Of a stretch of DNA of 64,000 nt, positions 9,721 through 19,935 are shown one piece after another. The notes beneath the pieces were generated by a model that saw nothing but the letters and a program-made list of their open reading frames with translations, did no database searches and was not told where the DNA came from. This DNA comes from Penium margaritaceum. Lineage: Eukaryota > Streptophyta > Zygnematophyceae > Desmidiales > Peniaceae. Within the stretch, counting starts at the first letter, position 1, and each line of letters opens with the position of its first letter. Location of the stretch: positions 77,994-141,993 of the forward strand of contig SZWC01001516.1 of the NCBI GenBank assembly GCA_023375785.1, in the 5' to 3' direction. The position numbers and the translations under genes are program-made.

Positions 9721-11620
9721 AACTCTCCCTTGCACCTGTGTCCATTAGCTCTTAGATCTCTCCTCTCTTTAGCAGTCTTGGCCTCAATCTTCGTCCGTTG
9801 CGTTGACCATACCGATGCCTCGAGTACGTGCAAAGGGCAAGTCGATGTCTAGCGCCTTCGTCGTGCAATCGGCGAGCATCTTCCTGGTCTCCACGTATTT
9901 CAGGTCGCTTGAGTAGTGGTACGAGATGTCCATGTGCTTGGTCCGCCGGGAGATGACATCATCCTGTGCCATTTTCATGGTGCTCTTGTTGTCGATGTGG
10001 ACCTCTGCTGCCTTTGTTTGTGGCATTTTCATCTCGGCAAGCAAACTGCGTAGCCACCGTGTCTCCTTGCATGCTTCTGACTGAGTGATGTATTATGCCT
10101 CTGCATTAGAGAGGGAGACACAATCTTGCTTTCCGCTTGCCCAAGAGAGTGCACCACCGTTCTAGAGGCACAGAAAGCTCGAGAAGACTTTCTGTCATCG
10201 ATTCTTCCTCCCTTGTTGGCATTTGTGTAGCACACTAGCCACAACGGGTCAGATCCTTCTTGGCCTCCAAACAGGAGTGCCATATGTCGGGTCTTCTGAA
10301 GATAGCACATGATGCGCTTGACTGCTTGCCACTGGTGTGGCCTTGGATTGGCCAGAAACCTGCTCACTTATCCCACAGCATAGCAAATGTCTGGGTGTGT
10401 TCCTACTATGGCATACATGAGGCTGCCAAGAGCAAATTGGTAGGAAATGTTCTCCATCTTACGCCATTCTACTTCCGTGCCGGGGCTCATGGAAGAGGAG
10501 AGCTTGATGTCTGTTGTCATGGGTGTGCTGATGGGCTTGCAGTCCTCCATGTTGGAGCGCTTCAGGACCTCCATGATGTACTTGGTCTGGTTCAGCTCGA
10601 TGGTGCCTGCTGGTCGATTGCGATGGACGTCCATCCTGAATTAGAACTCGAGCGGATCCATGTCCATCTCGGACATATTGCTGACATTTGTCTTGAGCTT
10701 GTTCAACAGCTTACTGGTACCATGTGCCAGTATTCTAGTGCGTGATCAGTTGACTCGAGTAACACAACCCAGTCTCATGATTAGGGAGCATGGAAAGGGT
10801 CCATCGACTCTCCCTTGCCGAGCGTCCTTTCATCAAACTCGACATCTTGGCTCCCGATGAGCTCTCCACCCACTTGGTCCTACAACGTGTACGCCTTGTG
10901 TGCGGTGTCGTATCCAACTATTACACATTTACACGCATGTGCATCGAGCCTGTTACTTCCTTCTCCTCCTTGGACCTTTGCCTAGGTAGTACAGCCAAAG
11001 ACCCTCAAGTGTGAGGCATCTGGCTTCTTCCCTGACCAAGCTACTCGTGGCATCCTAAGCTGCTTCTCTTGCTACTTCTTGCCACGCCTTCCTAGTGCGG
11101 CTGCTGGAGTGAGATTCATAAGGTAGCAAGCAGTTCTTGCAGCTTCTGCCTAGAAGCGAGATTGGAGTTTGGCGTTGAACAGCATACCTTTTGTCATGCC
11201 AAGGATAGTCTGGTTCATGTGTTCACCAACGCCATTGCTCTAGGGGGTGTAAGGCGTGGTGGTCTGGTGATATATACCGTGTTGGTTTAACCTCCCTTTG
11301 CATGCCTCGTACTCACCACCGTTGTCCGTGCACAATGCCTTGACTGTCTTGCTTCTTTGCGGCTCTACTATTGCGACAAACTCTTATAACTTCTCCTTGA
11401 CCTCTCCCTTTGTCTTGAGGAAGTAGATCCACATCTTGCGACTGTGGTCATTGATGAAGGTCAAGAAATACTGGCTGCCGCCGTTTGAAGGGGTGTGGAA
11501 TAGTCCGCACACATCAGAGTGAGTCATGTCCAAGATTGCTGCCGCTAGCTGCCCATTACGCTCAAAGGGCACTTTCTTTGCCTTGCCTTGGAGGCATGGC
11601 TCACACAGGTTTGTGGTAGA
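9721..11620 (-). pseudogene. A2 integrase-RT-RNase H remnant
   Basis: Fossil pol read on the minus strand. RNase H at 9784-10200 with HIDNKSTMKMAQDDVISRR and TKHMD; C-terminal RT at 10370-10640 with LNQTKYIMEVLKR and GSLMYAIVGTHPDI; RT start and linker at about 10640-10920; integrase at about 11000-11570 with HSDVCGLFHTPSNGGSQYF. A polypurine tract flanks the LTR at 9721-9735. Broken, many breaks. Confidence 0.85.
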
Positions 11621-12345
11621 GTCGAGCTCCTAGGCTCCACGCTTGAGCAGTGCCGCTCCCTTGGTTGCCGGCACGCTCTCAGCCGTCTTGTTCGTCAACT
11701 CCTTACCCTTTCCTTTGCCCTCATATCTACCACCATGATCTCCGTCTTCCTTGGGAGCCCTGCACACCCGTGCCCAATGTCCAGGCTTGCCACAGTTATG
11801 GTACTTCTCAGGACGCTTTGTACTCTTTCCACCGCCACCATTACCCTTTTCCTCCAAAACCACCGCTTCTGCTGCTACTCTCACTATAAGAGAAACTGTT
11901 GCCATGATCATCGTGCTGTGCAGCATAGGCTGAAATATTAGCCTCACTATCGTTGCGACGCATGGCCTCGTTGCGCACGTACTCAAACACTGCCTCATAT
12001 GTCAAATCATCCTCCTTCCAACCGCCAAAGACGGTGATCACAGGACCCAAACTTTCAGGTAGCGCCATGAGGAGGATCATGGCCTCCATGTTGGTTTCGA
12101 TCTCCAAGTTTATTTTGGTCACTTCTTGTAGCAGTCCTTCACACTGAAACGGAAAGTCTGGAATTGACTCTTTCTCGCTTATTTTCATGAAAATCAGCTT
12201 TTGAAGGATGAAGAGGCGATTTGCAAGAACCATTGATTGGTGTACACGTGCAAGCTTCTCATAAGCTTTTGATGCATGTGTGATACCTTGGAGGTGGACA
12301 TGTTGTGACTCATGCACTGGTGTCACAAGAATTGCAAGTACCATG
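11620..12345 (-). pseudogene. A2 Gag remnant
   Basis: UBN2-type Gag fossil. Motifs VHLQGITHASKAYEKLARVH and LPESLGPVITVFGGWKEDDL at 11990-12300; a CCHC-type knuckle with CGKPGHWARVC near 11770-11800; a Lys/Gly-rich tail towards 11650. The nearest relatives in the window are A1 and A3, whose Gag lies outside it. Broken. Confidence 0.8.
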
Positions 12346-12930
12346 TCATTTTTGACACTTCACACTTCATATCCAGGATCTGTTTTTGGAGGTTCAACCT
12401 CTTCTCCAAGGAACATCTTCAAGTAGCCACGCACCGTCATGACAGTCTCAAATTCCCATTTCCACAAGGGAAAACCAAACTCTGTGAACTGTGACATCCC
12501 ACCGTTCACCTACTCAAGAGTGAGCGTTAGGGGTGTCGTCATTCTACTTCTCTGCTTCTCTGCTTCTTTGCTTCTTTGAGGTCCATATAGGCTGATGTAG
12601 GCTGTTGTCTGCTACCGGTTTAGAAGGTGCAGATGCGTTGCTTACCCCTTAACCGTTGATGACTTGCAAACAGAGAAGAACGCACACTACAAACCCTGGA
12701 TCGTGCCTCGAAGGGCAGAGCTTATCCTGGTTAGGGCCCAAGGGTCATACCTCAAAGGGCAGAGCTTATCCCTGGCCCTGGTTCGCTAAGTGCTTATACC
12801 CGCTGTTTGAACTGATGGAGCAGATGGAGCTGATGGAGCTGATGGAGCTGATGCGCGCTGCACAATAGAGAGGATGTAAGAGTGCATAGATGCGTACCTT
12901 ACATCTAGTCAGTGTAGGCCCATAACCCTT
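12346..12930 (-). other. A2 5' leader with short tandem repeats
   Basis: Non-coding stretch between Gag and the 5' LTR. It contains a nine-base repeat (GATGGAGCT) about four to five times at 12811-12853 and a 20-base unit around AAGGGCAGAGCTTATCC twice at 12708-12771. I could not recognise a primer-binding site next to the LTR. Confidence 0.6.
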
Positions 12931-13701
12931 TCTCCACCTGCCCAAGGTGAAGGTCTACAAAATGGGTTCCAACACAATGGTTCCCACCAACCGCTCTTGG
13001 TATTGCAACCAAGAGATGATATCACCCTAAGAGCCAAGGTTCCACACTGAGCAGTTCATAAGAATCACTTTCTTGCAATGTATCCTTAGCACGTGGTCGC
13101 TTTCGCGCGAGGAGCTAACTCTTGGGGCTTCGACCAACCAATGCTTGTTTAGTCTGTGCCTCTAGTGGAAAACTCTGATAGGAGTCTCAAAGGTAAGAAC
13201 TGTACTCAATGACAGGGTACTGACAGGTTCTTATAATCCTAGAGCCAGCCTCTAGCCTAGGCGCGTAGTGGCTCCTTGGATGAGCCACGTTGGGGGCAAT
13301 CTGGATAACGTCATCCCCCTTGCCTACATGGCACTCCTTGTGACCGCCAAGCAGTGCTAGCCATCAAGAAGGACCTTGGAATGTTCTAAGATGTCTCTTA
13401 GAATCTTCTTGTCTCCCTTTTGGTCACAAAGAAAATTAATCACCGGACTGGGATTTGACCTAGTGATCTCTCGCACCACAAATTAACTCTGAAATGTCTA
13501 AGCCACAAGAAGTTGTCCTAGGTAGTGTTTGCTGGCTATTCTATCCAGATTAGACCAAGGGGACTTGCTCCAAAGGAGTAGTGCATGCCTTGTCTATTTG
13601 GACCAGACTTAGGGGACTTACTCCAAGGGAGCAGTGCATGCTTAGTCCGTCCTGTGCCTGTCTAAATATCAGCCATGGACAATGAGCATATCAAGTCAAC
13701 A
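12931..13701 (-). repeat. 5' LTR of A2 (771 bp)
   Basis: Aligned along its whole length with 8708-9720. Ends GTCAACA at 13701, followed by ATGTC. Shares with A1 the blocks around GGGGCTTCGACCAACCAATG and CACACTGAGCAGTTC, so the two LTR families descend from one. Confidence 0.9.
13444..13508 (-). other. tRNA-like module inside the A2 5' LTR
   Basis: The counterpart of 9216-9286, more decayed: GTGGCTTAGACATTTC on the minus strand, then GGTCAAATCCCAGTCC as a B-box-like T arm. The anticodon-like stem is no longer perfect. Confidence 0.45.
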
Positions 13702-13870
13702 ATGTCCTCCTTCCATCAGTTCTATGCTTACATATAAAAAGGGATTTTGGTGTACAAGTCATTGTAATAACACTGATATCATTAATCTCAACATCTCAGC
13801 AGAGTTCTCAGCCACCAAGACAATATTTGTACTACCATACTCTTGAAATCACGTCATTTGGTGGCCTATC

Positions 13871-14098
13871 ATGGTCCTTGCTCAACGACTTCTACTCCTC
13901 AACATCAATGAAGATGACACGCCCAACTTCACTGTTTGGCATGATACTGTGGGCTCAAGTTTTGCCAGCATTATTATGCAATTTTTTCTCTACCTTGTCC
14001 TCATAAACATTGAACAAGTTTATCCACGGCAAATTAGTCTTTTCGTTCATCATCTTGACCAAGCATATAGGGATGATAAGTTCTATGTCACGCACTAG
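13871..14098 (+). other. unrecognised open stretch in G copy a
   Basis: A 75-codon frame starting MVLAQRLLLLNINEDDT and containing VWHDTVGS and FVHHLDQAY. Copy b has a frame of the same length and position (18226-18453) with MVLAESLPLLYINDDDT and VWHDALGS. The opposite strand is also open (MNEKTN, YEDKVE). I recognise no family. Retained length suggests past coding, but shared ancestry of two repeat copies explains it equally well. Confidence 0.3.
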
Positions 14099-14410
14099 GT
14101 TCAAGCCCTCCTTTAAATCACTAATAAAGTCTTCTACTACATCATCCAACTTTATATATACTCCATGTGGAAGATCATTCATGACATTTGAATATAATGT
14201 AGAAGGAGGTCCAGACCACTCAATTAGCCTACAATCCAAGCTACTCAGATAGTAGGATTGGTACCCACTAAAATCCTAGCTTTAACTCCTATACCTCATC
14301 AACTATCCAGGCCTCCTTGTCTGAGAAGAAAACCAGGGGCTACTGAATTCCTCTCCTCATATGAAAATTACCCAACTAACTAGGGTTTCTTGACGAGTCT
14401 GGTTCAAGAG

Positions 14411-14799
14411 TGTTGGAAAGCAGTGAGAGCCAAGCGCAGTTCTCTTATTTGCCATAAAGTCCGAGCCTCAGAATGAGACATTAAGTTCCATCAAAATCTA
14501 CTTAAACAAACGGCTCTCTTGTCATCCCACTGTTAAGCTGACGGTCAAGTCATCCCCTTATAATGGACAACCGTCAGCCGTGTCGGGCGAGTAGAAAGAA
14601 GCTGTTACTATAGTAGTTTGTCCCTTTCTACTACATGTAATTGAGGATGTTCACTCCCTCGAGTTTAACTAGAACACTTCTTTTTATTCTGTTTGCCTTT
14701 GGTTCCGTGGCTTGGCCGCCATGTCTTCGTTCTACTCACTAATCACTCACTCTGTCCTTGCTGACCACTCAGCTCACGGCTCTTTACTCCGTCACCATT
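14411..14799 (+). repeat. 5' portion of the G LTR, copy a
   Basis: Starts TGTTGGAAAGCAGTGAGAGCC after GGTTCAAGAG. It matches 18761-19150 in copy b and is cut at the same point by a B-type LTR. A nine-base inverted repeat GCTGACGGT/ACCGTCAGC (14537-14545, 14570-14578) encloses a TATAATGG. Confidence 0.6.
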
Positions 14800-15533
14800 T
14801 GTTGGATCTGGAGGAGAGAGGGAGCCTTGGAGCAGCGAGCATGTAGGACTGGAAGGGCATCAGTTGTGCTGAAGAATGGTTGTTAAATCACTCAAAATGA
14901 TGGAGTACATATAGAGCTAGAGCTTGGGCAAGTCAGCCCTCTCACAAGCCATTCCACTTAGCCATGGAGGCTAAGGCTCACACACTGGAATCGATAAACT
15001 TACCCTGGAGAGAAAATCAGCCTAGTAATCAGGCTAACCATTCACACACAACCTAGAGAGCTAGAGAATACTCTCATGGCACACTCCTAGTGATCACATA
15101 ACCCAAAATCTCATAGAGAATCGCCATGTGTCTGTGGCTAGTATACAAGGATCTCACCTCACCTTAAAAGTAAGGAGAGATACCTTTTTACTAGTCAGCC
15201 CACTCAGACAAGGCAATCCAAGAACCTAGGACCTTTTTGGATGTTTCTCTTCTCAGGTCTTGACCCTGGACCTCTTGCTGTTTTGCTTTTTTAGGCCAAG
15301 GCATTGCGCCATTGCCCATGGTCACCCAGACACCGGTGGTCCATGGTCCCAAAAACTTTGAAAATTCATAGCTCTCAATCCAAGTATTGGATCGGCCTGA
15401 AAGTTGGACCGTAGATATTCTACAACCTGATCCAATGCTGAAGTCATATTGACGATCGGGCCAGGCGTCTGGTAGTTTCCTTGAACTATCTCCTATGGAC
15501 CTGAAACGAAGCCGAATGGCTCCTTTCTGAACA
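14800..15533 (-). repeat. left LTR of B2 (734 bp)
   Basis: TGTTGGATCTGG at the start, CTGAACA at the end, joined directly to Gag tail sequence rather than to a polypurine tract. Confidence 0.85.
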
Positions 15534-16500
15534 GGGCACGCGAGCCTGGCTTTGTTCTTGCTTTAGTTGTTGTTGACGCTGCTGTGACTAATGCTGCTTC
15601 TGCTGTGGAGACTGTTGCTTTTGCTGCTGCTGTTGCTGGTCCTTCTTTTCCCTCTTGACCTTGAAACACTCGTTTTTTTAGTGTCCCTCTTTCTGGCAGT
15701 AGTGGCATTTGCCTTTCTTCTTGCCTCTCTGCTGCCAAGACTGCTTCTGCTGCTGGTTGCGTGAGCTCTATGCCACAAAAGCTACTTCACTGATATCACT
15801 CTCATTGTACTTTGTTGTATAGGAACTCATTTCCACCTACATGAGGTGTGTGCAGATAAAGTTGAGGTCAAGAATGGGCTGAGACTCCTGCGTCTCTTGC
15901 ATCGTGTCATAGGTGGTTGGGAGTCCCTTCAGCAAGAGGAGGATGACACGCGTCTCTTCCAAAGGGTTGGCGGCCGCACTCAGCTATATCGCCGGCTCCT
16001 TTACCCTGTCTAAGTACGCCTCCATCCCTTCACCACCTTGCATTTTCAAAGCCATCATCTTCTCCTCCAAAAGCATGAGGAATGCACGATCCTTTATGTC
16101 ATACTTTTTGCACAATGTATCCTATCCCTCCTTTGCAATAGCCTTGTCACTCATGTACAGAAGATGCGTGTAGGAGATGGAGTCGACAAGCAACCTATAT
16201 GCCTGCCGGTCCTTCTTCTTCCATTCCTCATACGCCGCTGGTACAGCTGCAGAAGAACCTGCATGAGCTGCACCCTTTTGCGGCGTCTTCCCTGCCACCA
16301 CGTACGCTACAGTGATGCCTTTTGCTTGTGGAACCGGAGCTGGCTCGTCTCCACTCACTACCTCCCACAAGCCATTCTCCTCTAAAAGGAGGCGGGTACA
16401 AATCTTCTAAAACGTGAAATTGGTACGTCCCACTAGCCTCTCCAAAGGCTGGGCTGCTGTCACAACGCTTGCTGCTGCCATTTTCAGACTTTATGATGCA
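15534..16500 (-). pseudogene. B2 Gag remnant
   Basis: Minus-strand Gag fossil: the Gln/Thr-rich tail at 15534-15650, knuckle region near 15660-15730, capsid motifs at 15900-16150, and N-terminal WEVVSGDEPAPVPQAKG and YEEWKKKDRQAYRLLV at 16180-16370. Leader sequence follows to 17097. Broken, about five breaks. Confidence 0.8.
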
Positions 16501-17097
16501 CAACGCTACCCTTGGGTGGCGCTGCTACCCTAGCTTCTGCGACTCCTTTGGGCAGAAATATTTTAAACACAAAATAAACTATAGATGCCATGAGACTAGG
16601 TATTTGGGAAAAGGGCCCATCACTGGATATTTGAGCTGAAAACCTTTTGGATCGACGCATAAAACAAGGTTATCACAAGGGGATTTTGAAATATATGCCC
16701 TCTTGAAAACAGGGTATGCTTATGCTCCTATTCCAACTCAAACCCGCCTGCTTGTAAACGGGATTTCTCCCAAACGAATCGATGTAATAAAAAACATTTT
16801 GTACAAAAAAGCTTAGGAAAAATACTACAATTTGCATGTGTCACTTTTTCAATTTGACAAAGAAATAAGAGAGTTATGGTTATCACAAGGCAACAGTCTT
16901 ACTCATAGAGAAGAGTGTTACATTGGCCGACCTCATTTTGAGCGTAAATCTCAATGCGAGTGTTGGATTGCCGCGATCTTGGAATCGTTGGAAAGCTTGT
17001 CAATATCTTGTGGTTGATTGTCAAATTTGGTCAAGGTTTGACCCTAACCCGTCACTCTCAAACTGACGGCCTGCGCTGGTGGAAACCGGCAGAACTT

Positions 17098-17110
17098 GGC
17101 TTTAATACAA
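17098..17110 (-). other. decayed primer-binding site of B2
   Basis: The reverse complement reads TTGTATTAAAGCC, recognisably the family site TGGTATCAGAGCC with several changes. It abuts the LTR at 17113. Confidence 0.6.
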
Positions 17111-17112
17111 TA

Positions 17113-17733
17113 TGTTGGAACTGGAGGAGAGCGGGAGCCTTGGAGCACCAAACATGTACGACTGAAAGGGCATCACTTGTGCTGAATAATGGTTATTGAA
17201 TCAGTCAAAATGATGGAGTACGTATGGAGCTAGGACTTGGGCAAGTGAGGCCTCTCACAAGCCACACCATTTAGCCATGGAGACTAAGGCTCACACACTA
17301 GAGTCCACAATCTCACGCAAGAGGAAATCAGCCTAGCAATCAGGCGGACGAGTCACACACGACCTAGAACTGGAGGTACCTTTATCCTAGTCAGCACACT
17401 CTGACAAGGCAATCCTAAGACCAAGGACCTTTTTGGATATGTCTCCCATCAGGTGTTGACCCTTGACCTCTTGCCTTTTTCTTTTCTCAGGCTAAGGCAT
17501 GGACCCTTCATCAATTGTCACCCAGATATTGGCGGTCCATGACTGCGGAAACTTTGAAAATTCATATCACCCAATCCGACCATTAGATCGGCCTAAAACT
17601 TGGACCGTGGACAAATTGCCACTTTATCTTTCTTATGGTGAAGTCGGATCGACAATCCGAGCAGGAATTTTGTAGTTTCCAAAAACTTGCTCCTGTGGAC
17701 CGAAAACTTAGCCGGATGGTCCTATTCCCAACA
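17113..17733 (-). repeat. right LTR of B2 (shortened B-type LTR)
   Basis: Starts TGTTGGAACTGG beside the primer site and ends CCCAACA, followed by CAGCA and G sequence. The ending CCCTATTCCCA is shared only with X at 8048-8393. Confidence 0.85.
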
Positions 17734-18225
17734 CAGCACACACGATTTTGCCCATGTGCTAACTTGATAAATGTCATTCTTCTGCCTACCATCAACTTTG
17801 ATCATTCGCTCCGGACAAGGATCTGCCCGATGGAACCCCAAACTTGGAATGACCTACAACCATGCCAATTTATTTGTTACATATGAAGTCTCATCCCTTC
17901 GCCTACGTCATCACCATCTTCCTTCTCTCAGGCCGAAAGTTACCTTGTCACAACATCACTCTCGTGAAAACCCATCTCCACCCTGTCAACATCAAAGCAT
18001 CATTATTTTCAGCGTCTTCTTTCACCTCAGTTGGATACCCAACGACTTTACCAACTAATGTCTCCTTTCATCAGTTCCACACTTACAGATAGAAAGGGAT
18101 TTCGGTATACAAGACATTGTAGCAATACTCTTATCATTACTCTCAACATCTCATCATAGTTCTCAGCCATGAAGACAATGTTTGTACTACCATAGTCCTT
18201 AAATCACGTCACTTGGTGGCCTACC

Positions 18226-18453
18226 ATGGTCCTTGCTGAATCACTTCCACTCCTCTACATCAATGATGATGACACCTCCAACTTGAGTGTCTGGCATGAT
18301 GCTCTGGGCTCAACTATCGCCAGCATCATTATACGAGGTTCTTCCTACCTTGTCCTCATAAGCAATGAACGAGTATATCAAGGACATATTAGTCCCTTTG
18401 TTCATCGTCTTGATCGAGCATATGGGGATGACTACTTCTTTGTCATGCACTAG
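18226..18453 (+). other. unrecognised open stretch in G copy b
   Basis: 75 codons, the counterpart of 13871-14098. Starts MVLAESLPLLYINDDDT and contains VYQGHISPFVHRLDRAYGDD. No family recognised. Confidence 0.3.
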
Positions 18454-19150
18454 GTTTGAGCCCTCCTTTAAATCATCACGGACAAAGTTTTCTACTACAT
18501 TATCCACCTTTATACATACTCCATCTCAAATTGGACTACAATGTAGAAGAGAGAGGCCGAGACCACTCAATGATCCTACAATCTAGGCTACTCAACCAAT
18601 AGGATTGGTACCCTCTAAAATCCAAGCTTTTACTCCTATACCTCATCGACTATCCAGGCCTCCTCCTCCAGGAAGAAGACCAGGGGCTACTCAAGTCCTC
18701 TCCACAGATGACAAGTACCCAAGTAACTAAGGTTTCATGACGAGTCTGGTTCAGGAGGAGTGTTTAAAATGAGCAAGAGCCAGCCGTAGTTCTCTTATTT
18801 GTCAGAAAGTCCGAGTCACAAAAAAATACTTTACATCCCATAAAAATCTTCTTGACCAAACACCTCTCTAGTCATTGGACTGTTTAGCTGACAATCAAGC
18901 CATCTCCTAATAAAGTGACAACTATCACCTGTGTCTGGAGACTAGAAGGAAGCTGTTACTATGGTAGTTTGTCACTTTGTGCTAAATATTACTGAGGATG
19001 TTCATTCCCTCAAGGTTAGCTAGAACAGTTCTTTTTATTCTATTTGCCTTTGGTTCATTGGCTTGGCTGTCATGTCTTCGCTCTACTCACACATCGTTCA
19101 CTCTGTCATTCAGGACCAGTCAGCTCAAGACTCTTTACTCCATCACCCTT

Positions 19151-19920
19151 TGTTGGATGTGGAGGAGAGAAAGCTGTGGGACTGAAAGGATGCTCCATCA
19201 CCCTTTGCTTGCAGCAGCAAGCATGTGGGACTGAAAGGACATGAGTTGTGCAAAAGAATGGTTATTCAATCACTCAAAACGATGGAGTACATGTAGAGCT
19301 AGACCTTGGGCAAGTCAGCCCTCTCACAAGCCATACCGCTAAGACATGAAGGCTAAGGCTCACACACTAGAGTCCATAAACTCACAGAAGAGAGGAAATC
19401 AGCCTACTAATCAGGCTGACAACTCACACACGACCTAGAGAGCTAGAAAATGCTAACATGGGACACTCGTAGTAGTAATACAACCCAAAAATGCATGGAG
19501 AATCGCAATGTGTCCATGGCTAGCACACAAGGATCTCACCTCACCTAAAAAGTAACAAAAGATACCTTTTTCTTAATCAGCACACTCTGACAAGGCAATC
19601 AAAGAATCTAGGACCTTTTTGGATATTTCTCCCATCACATATTGACCCTAGACCTCTTACCCTTTTTCTTTTCTTAGGCTAAGGCATGGAGCCATCACCC
19701 ATGGTCACCCTCACATCGGCAGTCCATGATTCCAGAAACCTAGAAAATTCATATCTCCCAATTCGACTGTTGGATCAGCTTGAAACTTGGATTGTAAACA
19801 ACTTTCCACCTGATCTTTCCAATGGTGATGTCAGATTAACAATCCTAGCAGGCATGTGGTAGTTGCCTGGAACTTGCTCTTGTGGACTTAAAACTAAGCC
19901 AGATGGCTCCTTGTCCAACA
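19151..19920 (-). repeat. 3' LTR of B3
   Basis: TGTTGGATGTGG at the start, GTCCAACA at the end, then the polypurine tract in reverse (ATCTCCCACTTTGCC, 19921-19935). Slightly longer than its partner. Confidence 0.9.
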
Positions 19921-19935
19921 ATCTCCCACTTTGCC

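Larger units (their letters stand above)
8708..13701 (-). mobile_element. Ty1/copia element A2, full length with two LTRs
   Basis: Minus-strand copia with both LTRs (3' at 8708-9720, 5' at 12931-13701) and 5-bp flanks ATGTA/ATGTC, matching the empty site in G copy b (ATGTC at about 18050). Inner order on the minus strand: leader, Gag, CCHC knuckle, integrase, RT, RNase H. Its RNase H and integrase resemble A1 (SRRTKHMDISYHYSSDL, NGGSQYFLTFINDHSRK), and the LTRs share blocks with A1. The LTRs differ by about a tenth, so it is much older than A1. Broken, about ten breaks. Confidence 0.92.
8394..14799 (+). mobile_element. element G, copy a (interrupted by A2)
   Basis: Bases 8394-8707 and 13702-14799 form one sequence, about 1.4 kb, aligned over its full length with 17734-19150. 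A2 separates the halves, with target duplication ATGTA/ATGTC. The first kilobase is the 3' internal region of an LTR element. From 14411, after a purine-ended GGTTCAAGAG, comes the start of its LTR (TGTTGGAAAG). No Gag or Pol motif is visible. The copy ends at the B-type LTR starting at 14800. Identity as an LTR element comes from copy b, where the LTR end and primer site are visible. Confidence 0.65.
14800..17733 (-). mobile_element. B2, gag-only chimeric family B element
   Basis: Two B-type LTRs (14800-15533 and 17113-17733) enclose only Gag, leader and a primer site; no Pol is present. The flanks do not match: CCATT on the left, CAGCA on the right. The left flank is the B3 site of a G repeat; the right flank is the X site of a G repeat. 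The LTR ends also carry different family variants (GGATCTGG against GGAACTGG). I infer a product of recombination between two elements rather than one insertion. Broken. Confidence 0.7.

Noticed and set aside
12656-12868. A small gene ending in repeated Glu-Leu-Met
   Set aside because: It is a translation of the nine-base repeat on the strand opposite to A2, inside its leader.
14800-17733. B2 as a simple non-autonomous insertion
   Set aside because: The flanks differ and correspond to two separate sites, so a single integration does not explain it.
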